Shown one piece after another: positions 15,118 through 23,989 of a stretch of 64,000 bases of DNA; the first letter of the stretch is position 1, and each line of letters begins with the position of its first letter. Origin of the DNA: Bailinhaonella thermotolerans (GTDB lineage Bacteria > Actinomycetota > Actinomycetes > Streptosporangiales > Streptosporangiaceae); contig NZ_QZEY01000021.1 in assembly GCF_003594875.1 (NCBI RefSeq), positions 1-64,000 of the forward strand. The letters are read 5' to 3'. A program made the translations under genes and the position numbers. The notes beneath the pieces are model-generated. The model made no database searches. It saw only the letters and a program-made list of their open reading frames with translations, and was not told the DNA's origin.

Positions 15118-16407
15118 TCAGGTGGCCGACGGGTAGGTCTCCCACTCGGGGCTGAGGCGCGGCTCGGCGTGCAGCGGCCGCAGCGCCTCGGTCTCGGGGA
15201 GCCACAGGAAGGCGTCGTAACGCCTGCCCGGCACCGTCGGCACGTAGTTGCCCAGGTGCTCCAGCTCCGGGTGGTAGACGACGCCGATGGCGCGGTGCGC
15301 GAGCGGCGTGTCGTACCACTCGGCGCGGTCGCCCCGGGGCGGCGTGATGAACAGCGACCGCGGCGGCACGTGGTCGCGCAGCATGGCCTCCAGGGACGCG
15401 GGCCGGGCGGGCGGCACGCGCATGACCTCGGCCCGCGCTCCCCAGCGGTCCCCGGCGACCACCGTGCCCCGGTCGGTGCCGAAGCCCACCAGGACCACGT
15501 CGCGGTCGCCGTGGCGTTCGCGCGCGAGCTGCCCGAGGTTGGTCATCCCCGCGGCGGTCATGTCCGTGGCGCGGGCGTCGCCCACGTGGGTGTTGTGCGC
15601 CCAGACCACGGCCTTGGCGCCCGGCCCCCGGAACTCCAGCAGCCGGTCGAGCGTGTCGGCCATGTGGGTGTCGCGGATGTTCCAGGATTCCGGGCCGCCG
15701 TGGACCATCGTGCGGTAGTAGTGCTCGGCGTTCGCGGCCACCTCGGCGTTCTGCCAGGCGGCGAACTCCTCCGCCGACGAGGGCGCGGCCAGCGCCTCCT
15801 CCCGGACCTCGCGGAGCAGCGCGACCACCTCGGCCTCGCAGGACTCGCCCACCCAGCGGCGGGCCACGCCGTACTCCTGCGGGTCCCGGCCGTACGGCTC
15901 GAAGCAGTCGAGCGCCCGCAGCGCGGTGGGCAGTTCCCCGGGCCGGTGGCGCTCCAGGTGGTCGCGCACGGCGGCCAGCGACTCCCACAGGCTGTAGACG
16001 TCCAGCCCGTGGAAGCCGCAGCGCGCCGCGGGGTCGCGGTCCAGGTTCCACCGGCGCAGCCAGCGGGTGAACCCGACGACCTCCTCGTTCGCCCACATGA
16101 ACGTGGGCCAGCGGGCGAAGGCGTTCAGCGCCTCCTTGGGGTCCTCGGGCGCGCCCGGCCGGCCGGTGACCGAGGCGTTCACGGCCTCGCAGTCGGGCCA
16201 GTCGCCCTCGACCCCGACGATCGTGAACCCCTTCTCGGAGATGAGACGGCTGGTCAGCGCCGCGCGCCACGAGTAGAACTCGTGGGTGCCGTGGCTCGCC
16301 TCGCCGATCAGGACGAGCCGGGCGTCGCCGACGCGCGCCAGCAGCGGGTCGAGGTCGCCGGGTTCGCGCAGGGGGCGGGCGTCGGCGCGGATCTCGCCGT
16401 CGTTCAC
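15118..16407 (-). CDS. Erythromycin esterase family protein
   Basis: A 429-residue protein with the family's histidine/glutamate site: LIGEASHGTHE (Glu36, His39, His42, Glu43), VEGDWPD (Glu67) and WAHNTHVGD. True Ere enzymes hydrolyse the macrolide ring ester, but most actinobacterial members are chromosomal stress-type proteins with no resistance role; one is fused to a phosphoribosyltransferase in mycobacterial Rv2030c. The GTG start overlaps the stop of the upstream 103-residue gene, so they are coupled. I would not call resistance from sequence. Confidence 0.88.
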   Translation of the reverse strand: MNDGEIRADARPLREPGDLDPLLARVGDARLVLIGEASHGTHEFYSWRAALTSRLISEKGFTIVGVEGDWPDCEAVNASVTGRPGAPEDPKEALNAFARWPTFMWANEEVVGFTRWLRRWNLDRDPAARCGFHGLDVYSLWESLAAVRDHLERHRPGELPTALRALDCFEPYGRDPQEYGVARRWVGESCEAEVVALLREVREEALAAPSSAEEFAAWQNAEVAANAEHYYRTMVHGGPESWNIRDTHMADTLDRLLEFRGPGAKAVVWAHNTHVGDARATDMTAAGMTNLGQLARERHGDRDVVLVGFGTDRGTVVAGDRWGARAEVMRVPPARPASLEAMLRDHVPPRSLFITPPRGDRAEWYDTPLAHRAIGVVYHPELEHLGNYVPTVPGRRYDAFLWLPETEALRPLHAEPRLSPEWETYPSAT

Positions 16408-16715
16408 TCCCGTTCCTCCAGCGGGTTCGGGTCGTAGGGCTCGTACGGGTCACGGCTGTTGTAGACGGTGTCGTCGAGCTCGTCGTCGGGGACCCTGCCG
16501 TCCGCGGGCTGCCCGGGCGAGCCGGGCTGGCCGCCGCCGGTGGTGCCGGACGAGCCGATGATCCCGGCCGTGTCCTGGTCGGCGCGTTCGCGCGATATCC
16601 GCCGCGGCGCCCGGACGCCGGGGGTGCGGTCCCGGAACCTGGGATCGTCCCGGGAGTCGGTCGCCATCTCCTCCGCGAGCTCGCGGGGGCTCTTCCTGCG
16701 TCTCTCGCTTGCCAT
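16404..16715 (-). CDS. Small charged hypothetical protein coupled to the Ere-like gene
   Basis: About 103 residues from the ATG at 16715 (MASERRRKSPRELAEEM), hydrophilic, with a glycine/proline-rich centre (GSSGTTGGGQPGSPGQP) and an acidic end. No domain is recognised. Its stop overlaps the GTG of the erythromycin-esterase-family gene. Only 44 bp separate it from the divergent GH13 gene, so both promoters are compact or leaderless. An ATG at 16748 would add eleven residues. Confidence 0.68.
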   Translation of the reverse strand: MASERRRKSPRELAEEMATDSRDDPRFRDRTPGVRAPRRISRERADQDTAGIIGSSGTTGGGQPGSPGQPADGRVPDDELDDTVYNSRDPYEPYDPNPLEERE

Positions 16716-16759
16716 GCGCCACGCCGTACCCACGAATGCCATGACCACTCGCGGGTAAG

Positions 16760-18010
16760 GTGGCGCGCGTGATCGTGTGGCCGGAGAGCGCCGTGTGGTG
16801 GCAGGTCTACCCGCTCGGCTTCACCGGCGCGCCCGCCTCCGCCTCCCCGGGGGAGCCCGTGGCCCACCGGCTGCGCGGGCTGGAGCCGTGGCTGGACTAC
16901 CTGGCCGGGCTGGGGTGCACGGGGCTGGCGCTGGGGCCCGTCTTCGCGTCGGAGACCCATGGGTACGACACCGTGGACCACTTCCGGATCGACCCGCGGC
17001 TGGGCGACGAGGGCGACTTCGACCGCCTCGTGGCGGCGCTGCGCGAGCGGGGCCTGCGGCTGCTGCTGGACGGGGTGTTCAACCACGTCGGGCGCGGCTT
17101 CCCGGTCTTCCGGCGGGCGCTCGAAGGGGACCCGGAGGCGGCACGGTGGTTCCGGCGCACCGGGGACGACCCCGCGGGCGGCTACGCGACCTTCGAGGGG
17201 CACCACGCGCTGGTCGCGCTGAACCACGCCGAGCCCGCGGTCGCCGCGCACGTCGAGGCCGTCCTCTCGCACTGGCTGGACCGGGGCGCGGACGGGTGGC
17301 GGCTCGACGCGGCGTACGCCGTCCCGCCGGGGTTCTGGCGGCGCGTGCTGCCGCCGGTCCGGGCGCGGCACCCGGGGGCGTGGTTCGCCGGGGAGATGAT
17401 CCACGGGGACTACGCGTCGTACGTCGCCGAGAGCGGGCTGGACTCGGTCACGCAGTACGAGCTGTGGAAGGCGATCTGGAGTTCGCTCAACGACCGGAAC
17501 CTGTTCGAGCTGGCGTGGGCGCTGGACCGGCACGACGCGTTCGCGGAGAAGTTCCTGCCGCTGACGTTCGTCGGCAACCACGACGTGACCCGGATCGCGA
17601 CCCGGCTGGACGACCCGCGCCACCTGGGGCACGCGCTGGCGATCCTGTTCACCGTGGCCGGGACCCCGGCGGTGTACTACGGGGACGAGCGGGCGATGGA
17701 GGGCGTGAAGGAGGACCGGCCCGGCGGCGACGACGCGATCCGGCCGCCGTTCCCCGCCGTCCCGTTCGCGGGGAGCCCTCCGGAGGCGCACACCCTGCAC
17801 CGCGAGCTGATCGCGCTGCGGCGCGCGAATCCGTGGCTGGCGCGCGCCCGCACCGAGGTCCTGCACCTGACCAACGAGGCCATGGCGTACGCCTCGGCCG
17901 CCGGGGACCGCCGCCTGACGGTGCTGCTGAACACCGCGGACACGCCGTATGCCTTCCCGGGCGGGCTGGGGACCGTCGCCGCGCACTCGTGGTCGGTCGT
18001 CCCCGGCTGA
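16760..18010 (+). CDS. GH13 alpha-amylase-family protein
   Basis: A 416-residue cytoplasmic (beta/alpha)8 glycoside hydrolase or transglycosidase. Region I is DGVFNHV (104-110), region II GWRLDAAYA with nucleophile Asp183, region III FAGEMIHG with acid/base Glu212, and region IV FVGNHD ending at Asp275. There is no signal peptide, so it acts on intracellular alpha-glucans or maltodextrins. It is shorter than typical amylases, with a reduced B domain and C-terminal sheet. The second GTG at 16769, five bases after AAGGTGG, may be the real start. Confidence 0.9.
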   Translation: MARVIVWPESAVWWQVYPLGFTGAPASASPGEPVAHRLRGLEPWLDYLAGLGCTGLALGPVFASETHGYDTVDHFRIDPRLGDEGDFDRLVAALRERGLRLLLDGVFNHVGRGFPVFRRALEGDPEAARWFRRTGDDPAGGYATFEGHHALVALNHAEPAVAAHVEAVLSHWLDRGADGWRLDAAYAVPPGFWRRVLPPVRARHPGAWFAGEMIHGDYASYVAESGLDSVTQYELWKAIWSSLNDRNLFELAWALDRHDAFAEKFLPLTFVGNHDVTRIATRLDDPRHLGHALAILFTVAGTPAVYYGDERAMEGVKEDRPGGDDAIRPPFPAVPFAGSPPEAHTLHRELIALRRANPWLARARTEVLHLTNEAMAYASAAGDRRLTVLLNTADTPYAFPGGLGTVAAHSWSVVPG

Positions 18011-18158
18011 TCGGGCGGTCTCCGGGGCCCTCGGGCGGCCGGCGCCGATCGGCGGCGCGGGCCGGGCGGGGCGGGGTCCGGCGGGGCGGGGTCCGGCGGC
18101 GCGGGCCGGGCGGTCCGACCGGCGGGTTCGCGGCGGGCGGCCGGGGTAGGGCGACCGC

Positions 18159-18851
18159 ATGGTTCAGGTCATCGATCACGAGGGTGTGCGCGAGCTGGCC
18201 GGGACGCGGGGGGCCGCGCTCGTCGAGGTGCTGCCGCGCGCGGAGTACGACTGGGCGCACCTGCCCGGGGCCGTGAACATCCCGCTGGGCGAGCTGGACG
18301 CCGCCGCGGCCGACCGGCTCGACCGGTCGCGGCCCGTCGTCGTCTACTGCCACGACCTGCTGTGCGACATGAGCCCGCGCGGCGCGGCCCGGCTGCGCGC
18401 CCTCGGGTTCGGCGAGGTGTACGACTACCGGCTGAGCAAGATGGACTGGCTCGCCGCCGGCCTGCCGTACGAGGGGCACGCGAGGCTCGTGGCCGGGGTG
18501 GCGCGGCGGGACCCGGTGGTGGCCTCGCCCGGCGACCCGCTGGACGAGGTGGCCTCGCGGGCCCTGGAGGACGCGGCCGGGGTCGCGGTCGTGGTGGACG
18601 GCGAGGGCGTGGTGCAGGGGCTCGTCGGCGAGGAGGAGGTCGCCGGGGCCCGGCCGGGGGCGACCGCCGGGGACGTCATGCGGCTCGGCGTGCTGACCGT
18701 GCGGCCCAGCGAGGAGCTGGACTCCGCGCTGCGGCGGATGGAGCGCAAGGGGCTGAAGGAGCTGGTGGTGTCGGGCGTGGACGGCCGCCTCACCGGGATC
18801 CTCGTGGCCGGGGCGGTCAGATCGCCCGGCTGGGAGTCCGACAACCCCTAG
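18159..18851 (+). CDS. Rhodanese domain fused to a CBS pair
   Basis: A 230-residue protein. Residues 1-105 form a rhodanese fold with DWAHLPGAVNIPLGE and an active-site strand VVYCHDLLCDMS: Cys64 would carry the persulfide, but the loop differs from CxxGxR and contains a second Cys69. Residues 110-225 form two CBS motifs that usually bind adenosine nucleotides. The fusion suggests nucleotide-gated sulfur transfer or redox sensing. It stands alone between two gaps with its own promoter. Confidence 0.85.
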   Translation: MVQVIDHEGVRELAGTRGAALVEVLPRAEYDWAHLPGAVNIPLGELDAAAADRLDRSRPVVVYCHDLLCDMSPRGAARLRALGFGEVYDYRLSKMDWLAAGLPYEGHARLVAGVARRDPVVASPGDPLDEVASRALEDAAGVAVVVDGEGVVQGLVGEEEVAGARPGATAGDVMRLGVLTVRPSEELDSALRRMERKGLKELVVSGVDGRLTGILVAGAVRSPGWESDNP

Positions 18852-18965
18852 CCGCGCTTGTCACGGGTGTGACAAGCGGGACGCGGAAATGTAGCCGTTC
18901 GCCCGGAGCCCTCGCGCCGCCCTCTCCGCTAGCGTTCACGGATCGTGACGCGCCTCGGAGGGACG

Positions 18966-19979
18966 ATGACCTCGCGCCGGTTGGTGATCGTGCTCGCGGC
19001 GGGCTGCGCCGTGTCCGCCGCGGCCGGGACGGCCCCCGCCCTGGCGGGGACGGGAGCGGGCCCGGCGGCCCGGGTGGTGGCCGAACGCCGGATCGACGCC
19101 CGGACCCTGGACCTGACCGTCTCCTCCCCCGCCGTGGGACAGCGCGTCAAGGTGCGGCTGATCACGCCCAGGGGCTGGTCGCGCACGGCGAAGCGGACCT
19201 GGCCCGTGCTGTACGCCCTGCACGGCGGGCGCGACGGGTACCAGTCGTGGACCCGCAGCACCGACATCGAGCGGCTGGCGGCGCGGTACGACGTCATGGT
19301 CGTCATGCCGGACGCCGGCTACAACGCGTCGTACACGAACTGGTTCAACTACGGCAGGCGCGGCAAGCCCCGCTGGGAGACCTTCCACACGGGCGAGCTG
19401 CGCCGCCTGGTCGAGAGCCGGTACCGGGGCGGGACCCGCCGCGCGGTGATGGGCCTGTCCTCCGGCGGCTACGGCGCGCTCTCCTACTCCGCCAGGAACC
19501 CCGGCATGTTCCGCTACGCCGCCTCCTTCAGCGGCCCGGCGCGGATCAGCCAGCGCCGCATGCAGACCTCGGCCCTGGCGACGGTGTTCGCCTCCGGCAA
19601 CGGGGTCGACCCGCTGCGCATCTGGGGCGTCCCCGGCGTGCACGACGCCAACTGGCGCGCGCACGACCCGTACGAGCGCGCGGCCGGCCTGCGCGGGACC
19701 CGCGTCCACCTGTCCTCGGGCACGACCGGCAAGCGCGGCCCGCTCGACCGGGACCTCACGCCGGAGCAGGAGCTCGTGAGCCGCTTCGTCGGCGGCGACC
19801 AGGAGAGGCTGATCGGCCGGTCGAACATGGACCTGGCCCGCAGGCTGCGCTCGCTGGGCGTCCGGGTCACGACCCACTTCTACGGCGACGGCTGGCACCA
19901 GTGGCGCTACTGGCAGCGCGAGATGCACAGCATCTGGCCCGCCATGATGTCCGCGATCGGCGCCCGCCGCACCGGCTGA
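18966..19979 (+). CDS. Secreted esterase D/antigen 85-type protein
   Basis: A 337-residue alpha/beta hydrolase of the PF00756 family. A Sec signal occupies residues 1-27 (cleavage after ALA). The nucleophile is Ser165 in GLSSGGYGA, and the C-terminal GDGWHQW supplies the catalytic His. The oxyanion region ALHGGRDG is near 84. I chose the ATG at 18966, directly behind GGAGGGACG; the GTG at 18945 lacks such a site. Relatives include mycolyltransferases, but a host without mycolates would use it on other acyl esters. Confidence 0.88.
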   Translation: MTSRRLVIVLAAGCAVSAAAGTAPALAGTGAGPAARVVAERRIDARTLDLTVSSPAVGQRVKVRLITPRGWSRTAKRTWPVLYALHGGRDGYQSWTRSTDIERLAARYDVMVVMPDAGYNASYTNWFNYGRRGKPRWETFHTGELRRLVESRYRGGTRRAVMGLSSGGYGALSYSARNPGMFRYAASFSGPARISQRRMQTSALATVFASGNGVDPLRIWGVPGVHDANWRAHDPYERAAGLRGTRVHLSSGTTGKRGPLDRDLTPEQELVSRFVGGDQERLIGRSNMDLARRLRSLGVRVTTHFYGDGWHQWRYWQREMHSIWPAMMSAIGARRTG

Positions 19980-20025
19980 CCCCGCCCCCTCCGGCTCCCT
20001 GCCGCTCCCCCGCCGCGTGCCGTAC

Positions 20026-20155
20026 GGCCGGCGCGTGCCGTACGGCACGCGCGTGCCGTACGGCTGTCGCATGCGTACGGCCGGGCCGCCGGGTGCCGCA
20101 GGGGCGAGTGCCGTACGGGCGCGTGCGGCACGGGCGAATGCCGTACGGGCACGGA
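20026..20155. repeat. Cluster of GTGCCGTACGG repeats in the gap 19980-20459
   Basis: Between about 20020 and 20155 the motif GTGCCGTACGGC or a close variant appears at least five times in both orientations, including the palindrome GTGCCGTACGGCAC. The array lies between converging genes. The rest of the 480-bp gap shows no gene. Confidence 0.7.
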
Positions 20156-20459
20156 CGTAGCAGGGCGCGGCTTTCGCCGGGCGGGGACGATTGCCGCGCG
20201 GTTCCGGTTTTAGCCGAGGGCGCGGAAAACCGCACTTTCCGGGGTACTCCCGCTAATCAGGAAAGCAGTCCTGAGGAGTGACCGGAAAGGCATGCCGCGC
20301 CCGGGAACGCGAGTAAGCACATGCGTACGCCGGAAACGAGTCCGGACGGCCGCCGAAGGGCCGGGAATCGCATTCGGGGCGCGGCCCGGCGCAGGGGCCC
20401 GGAATGGCGTTCGGATCAGGGGCCGCCGCGATCGGGATCGCCTCGCCGCGGCCGGGGCG

Positions 20460-20873
20460 TCACTCCTCCGTCAGGCAATCCGTCTTGCCGACGATGGAGA
20501 TGTTGGGAATGCCGTCCTGGGGCGTGATGGTAAAGGTGATCTTGGGCTCCTTCTTGACCACCACCAGGGACTTGCCGTTCTTCGGCGCGTCCTCGTACCC
20601 GAGGTTCTTGAGCTCGTCCGCGATGCGGGACGGCGGGATGCGGGACATGTTCTTGCCCAGGGTCCCGACGACCTTGTAGATCTGCCGGCGCTTCACCCCG
20701 TCGCATCCCTCGCGCTCGGTTCCGCCGGACACGTCCTTGTCCCCGATGATCGTGAGCCTGCTGATTTTCGCCCCGTCCTCGTTGAGGACTTCGGCGGCCT
20801 CACCCAGGGTGGCGCCATTGGCACAGGCGCTGACGAGCAAAAGGAGGCACACGGAGGTGGTGATACGTCGCAC
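20460..20873 (-). CDS. Small putative lipoprotein
   Basis: A 137-residue exported protein. Basic residues, a hydrophobic core and the lipobox LVSAC (Cys17) predict lipid attachment on the outer face of the membrane. The mature part is a mixed charged domain with two further cysteines (EGCDGV and KTDCLTEE) that could form a disulfide. It matches no family I recognise. It is divergent from the DUF1232 gene, 112 bp away. Codon usage is a little less GC-biased than its neighbours. Confidence 0.75.
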   Translation of the reverse strand: MRRITTSVCLLLLVSACANGATLGEAAEVLNEDGAKISRLTIIGDKDVSGGTEREGCDGVKRRQIYKVVGTLGKNMSRIPPSRIADELKNLGYEDAPKNGKSLVVVKKEPKITFTITPQDGIPNISIVGKTDCLTEE

Positions 20874-20985
20874 GCGAGGCCCTCTACTGATCTTCGGTTT
20901 TACTGGAGATCCCGATCACCGGGAATTAGCGACATAGGTTATATAGGCCATGGAGCCCTTCGTAAGGGGGTGCGAGTATCAGTTC

Positions 20986-21375
20986 ATGCGCGATTGGGTG
21001 ATCGCTCTCGGCGCCGGCGCGGCCGTGCTCCTTCTCGGGTGGGCCGGGCTGTGGATCGCCGCCCGCCGGCTGCCCCCGGGGCTCGCGCGCGACCTCGCCG
21101 CGTTCGTCCCCGACTGCGTGACCGCCGTACGGCGGCTGCGCCGCGATCCGCGGGTCCCGCGCCGGGCCCGGATCGCCGTGCTGCTCGCCGCCGCGTGGGT
21201 GGTGTCGCCGATCGACCTGATCCCCGAGTTCATCCCGGTGATCGGCCCGCTGGACGACCTCGTCGTGGTCGCCCTGGCCCTGCGGTACGCCGCGCGGCGG
21301 GTCCCCCGCGAGGTGCTGGCCGCGGCCTGGCCCGGGGAGACGCGGCTGCTCGACCGGCTGATCGGGCGCGTTTGA
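20986..21375 (+). CDS. DUF1232 (YkvA-like) membrane protein
   Basis: About 129 residues. An N-terminal hydrophobic helix (residues 5-25) is followed by the DUF1232 signature SPIDLIPEFIPVIGPLDDL near residues 75-93, a short membrane-associated hairpin. The family's role is unknown. The ATG at 20986 fits the domain; an upstream ATG at 20950 is possible but adds a non-hydrophobic leader. The next small gene begins 50 bp downstream on the same strand. Confidence 0.82.
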   Translation: MRDWVIALGAGAAVLLLGWAGLWIAARRLPPGLARDLAAFVPDCVTAVRRLRRDPRVPRRARIAVLLAAAWVVSPIDLIPEFIPVIGPLDDLVVVALALRYAARRVPREVLAAAWPGETRLLDRLIGRV

Positions 21376-21425
21376 CCTCCGTACGGCGGGGCAGCGCACC
21401 GGTGAACCGGGAGGGGTGGCGAATC

Positions 21426-21680
21426 GTGGCGACGATTTCGGCGGAGGACGTGCGGCGGCTGCTGGAGTCCGGCGAGCCCGAGCCGACGCTGGTGCTGCTG
21501 GAGGGCAGGGCCCAGGTGGTGGCGCGGCGGGACCTGGAGGCGGAGCCGTACCGCGGCGCGCTGGTGGTGGCGAGCCGGGACGACGTGGCGGCGGGCTGGG
21601 ACCCGGCGGAGGTGTCCGACGACGAGCTGAACCAGCTCGCCCAGCGGCTCGACACCGCGGTCAGCGACCTGGGCGGCTGA
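21426..21680 (+). CDS. Small hypothetical protein (84 aa)
   Basis: A GTG at 21426 lies eight bases behind GGGAGGGG. The 84-residue product starts MATISAEDVRRLLESGEPEP, has a beta-rich middle (LVLLEGRAQVV, ALVVASRDDV) and an acidic helix at its end. It is strongly GC3-biased. It follows the DUF1232 gene on the same strand and converges on the phosphoribosyltransferase gene. No family is recognised. Confidence 0.75.
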   Translation: MATISAEDVRRLLESGEPEPTLVLLEGRAQVVARRDLEAEPYRGALVVASRDDVAAGWDPAEVSDDELNQLAQRLDTAVSDLGG

Positions 21681-21824
21681 GTCCGGCGTCCGCGCCGCGC
21701 GGGGCCTCCGGCCAAGGCCGGAGCGGCCCGGCCGAGGGTGGCGGGGCCGGGAGCGGCCGGGCGCGCCCGGCGCGGACGGCCGGCGGGAACCGGCACGACG
21801 GCCGGCGGGAACCGGCGCGGGCGG

Positions 21825-22475
21825 TCAGCGGGAACCGGCGGCGGTGTCCCGCTCGCGGAGGAACGCGAGCACGTCGTCGTCGGTGAGCTGGGCGAAGTCC
21901 TCGTACCACCGGCCCACGGCCAGGAAGTCCGCCGGCCGGTCCAGGCAGACGACCTCGTCGGCGTCTCCGGCCAGCGCCGCCGCGCCCTCGATCGAGCAGA
22001 CCGGGGCGGCGAAGACCAGCCGCGACGGCCCCAGCGGGCGCAGCGCGCCCAACGCGGCGCGGGCGGTCACCCCGGTCGCCAGGCCGTCGTCCGACAGGAT
22101 CACGTCACGCCCGCGCACCGGCTCCTCGGCACGCCCCGCCCGGTAGACCTCGACGCGGCGGCGGGCCTCGGCGCGCTCGCGCGAGCAGGTCTTGGCGAGG
22201 TCGGTCTCGTCGAGGTCGAGCGCGTCGAGCGACCGCCCGTCGTACACCGGCGGGCCCTCGGCGGTCACCGCGCCCACCCCGAACTCCGGCTGGCCCGGAG
22301 CTCCGATCTTGCGGGCCACGGCGACGTCGAACGGGGCGCCCAGCACCCGGGCGATCTCCCGGGCGATCGGCACGCCGCCGCGCGCCAGCCCCAGCACCAG
22401 CGGGTCGGCCCACTCCATCCGGGCCAGCGCCTCCCCCAGCAGCCGCCCGGCCTCGGCCCGGTCGCGGAACATCAT
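21825..22475 (-). CDS. Type I phosphoribosyltransferase
   Basis: A 216-residue PRTase-fold protein. The PRPP loop is RDVILSDDGLATGVT at about 123-137, with the second Asp pair canonical and the GxATG turn intact. ARGGVPIA near residue 31 is the family's PPi loop. Related proteins (Rv0571c and the N-terminal half of Rv2030c) are dormancy-induced in M. tuberculosis and have no proven substrate. Its ATG overlaps the stop of the upstream hydrolase by four bases, so the two are coupled. Confidence 0.9.
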   Translation of the reverse strand: MMFRDRAEAGRLLGEALARMEWADPLVLGLARGGVPIAREIARVLGAPFDVAVARKIGAPGQPEFGVGAVTAEGPPVYDGRSLDALDLDETDLAKTCSRERAEARRRVEVYRAGRAEEPVRGRDVILSDDGLATGVTARAALGALRPLGPSRLVFAAPVCSIEGAAALAGDADEVVCLDRPADFLAVGRWYEDFAQLTDDDVLAFLRERDTAAGSR

Positions 22476-23137
22476 CGCGCCCCTCCCAGGTGACGGGTGA
22501 ACCAGTCCCCCGCCAGCTCCGCCACGCGGTCCAGCGCGCCCGGCTCCTCGAACAGATGGGTCGCCCCCTCGACGATCTCCAGGTGGTGCGGGGCGCGCAG
22601 CTCGCGGGCCGCCTCGGCGTTCATCGCGATCACCGGCTCGTCGCGGCCTCCCACGATGAGCAGCGTGGGGGCCTGGACCAGCGACAGCGCCTCGGAGGCC
22701 AGGTCCGGCCGGCCGCCCCGCGACACCACCGCGCGGACCTCCGCGGGCCGCCCGGCCGCCGCCAGCAGCGCGCCCGCCGCCCCCGTGCTCGCGCCGAACA
22801 GCCCGATCGGCAGGTCCGCCGTCAGCGGCTGCCGCCCGAGCCAGTCCACGGCGGTCATCAGCCGGTCTCCCAGCATGGCCACGTCGAACCGCATCTCCGC
22901 GGTCTGCGCGTCCACCTCCTCCTCGGCCGCCGTGAGCAGGTCGAGGAGGAGCGTCCCGAGGCCCCGGTTCCGCAGCGCGCGGGCCACCGCCTGGTTGCGG
23001 GGGCTGAGCCGGGAGCTGCCGCTGCCGTGGGCGAACAGGACGATGCCGGAGGCCCCCTCGGGGACCGCCAGGTCGCCGTCGAGGCCGGCCTCCCCGATCG
23101 GGGTCCGCACGGGCAGGAGCACGGATTCGCTGGCCAC
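22472..23137 (-). CDS. Dienelactone-hydrolase-like alpha/beta hydrolase
   Basis: A 221-residue cytoplasmic hydrolase. HGSGSS near residue 37 forms the oxyanion region, Ser117 in FGASTGAA is the nucleophile, GGRDEPV holds the acid and GATHLF the histidine. I chose the GTG at 23137, which follows GGGGAGAT; an earlier start lacks it. In many actinobacteria this hydrolase is next to or fused with the phosphoribosyltransferase found here directly downstream, so the two likely act together on an unknown metabolite. Confidence 0.88.
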   Translation of the reverse strand: MASESVLLPVRTPIGEAGLDGDLAVPEGASGIVLFAHGSGSSRLSPRNQAVARALRNRGLGTLLLDLLTAAEEEVDAQTAEMRFDVAMLGDRLMTAVDWLGRQPLTADLPIGLFGASTGAAGALLAAAGRPAEVRAVVSRGGRPDLASEALSLVQAPTLLIVGGRDEPVIAMNAEAARELRAPHHLEIVEGATHLFEEPGALDRVAELAGDWFTRHLGGAR

Positions 23138-23275
23138 GTCATCATCTCCCCGCGGACGCACACGGGCCGGTCGGAACGCTGGTCAGGTGCCCTGCGCCGG
23201 TCCCGCCAAACCTGTTTGCCGGGGCCAGGGTGGGTAGTGGGGCAAAGTAGGACGAATGCGAAAGGGAGGCATGCC

Positions 23276-23695
23276 ATGGCTCAGAGAGTGGCCGACGTCA
23301 TGACCGGGAACCCCGCGACCATCGAGGCCGGCGGCCGAATCGCGGACGCCGCCGCGCTCATGCGCAACAACGACACGGGCGCGGTGATCGTCACCGACAA
23401 CGGGCGCGTCTCGGGCATCGTCACCGACCGGGACATCGCCGTGCGCGCGGTCGCGGACGAGAAGGGCCCCGACACACCGGTACGAGACGTGTGCAGCGGC
23501 GGCGACGTCGCGACGGTGGGCCCGGACACGAGCATCGACCAGGCGGCCCGGCTCATGCGCCAGAAGGCGGTACGCCGCCTCCCGGTCGTCGAGAAGGACC
23601 GCGCCGTGGGCGTCGTCAGCATCGGCGACCTGGCCATGGAGAAGGACCCGAACTCGGCCCTCGCCGACATCTCCTCCGCCGAGGGCAACCGCTGA
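23276..23695 (+). CDS. Tandem-CBS protein (Hrp1-like)
   Basis: A 139-residue protein made almost only of two CBS motifs (VADVMTGNPATI... and VRDVCSGGDVATV...). An ATG at 23276 follows AAAGGGAGGC. It resembles Rv2626c (hypoxic response protein 1) of M. tuberculosis in length and layout. CBS pairs bind AMP, ATP or related ligands. It is divergent from the hydrolase/phosphoribosyltransferase unit with 138 bp between, and may share control with it. Confidence 0.9.
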   Translation: MAQRVADVMTGNPATIEAGGRIADAAALMRNNDTGAVIVTDNGRVSGIVTDRDIAVRAVADEKGPDTPVRDVCSGGDVATVGPDTSIDQAARLMRQKAVRRLPVVEKDRAVGVVSIGDLAMEKDPNSALADISSAEGNR

Positions 23696-23706
23696 CCCAC
23701 CCCCCA

Positions 23707-23739
23707 GGAAGGCCGGGCGGCATCCCCGCCCGGCCTTCC
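23707..23739 (+). terminator. 14-bp-stem terminator after the CBS gene
   Basis: The stem 23707-23720 pairs perfectly with 23726-23739 around a 5-base loop, twelve bases after the stop codon. Confidence 0.8.
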
Positions 23740-23930
23740 CCATGCCCCCGGCCGCCGCCCCCTCGCCGTGCCAGGACGCGACAGGCGCCAGGACGCGACA
23801 GCCGTACGGCCAGGGGCGACGGCCCCGGCGACGTGGGACGCCCGCCCGGCAAGGCCGCCCCCGCCGACCCTGCCGGCACGGCGAGACCACCCCTCGCCCC
23901 CCACCGGCCGACCGCGAGCCCGCCTCCCCC

Positions 23931-23989
23931 TCGCCGTGATCATGCAGTTTTACGCACACCCTGTGCGTAAAACTGCATGATCACGGCGA
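23931..23989. repeat. 59-bp palindrome with perfect 28-bp arms
   Basis: Arms 23931-23958 and 23962-23989 pair without mismatch around three bases. The core GATCATGCAGTTTTACGCAC is AT-rich for this genome. It lies in the convergent gap 23696-24558. The first 17 bases from 23926 recur at 38762-38778, pointing to a dispersed element rather than a dedicated terminator. Confidence 0.85.

Noticed and set aside
15118-16407. A macrolide-resistance gene
   Set aside because: The family resemblance is real, but chromosomal actinobacterial members mostly lack known resistance activity and nothing around it suggests a resistance island.
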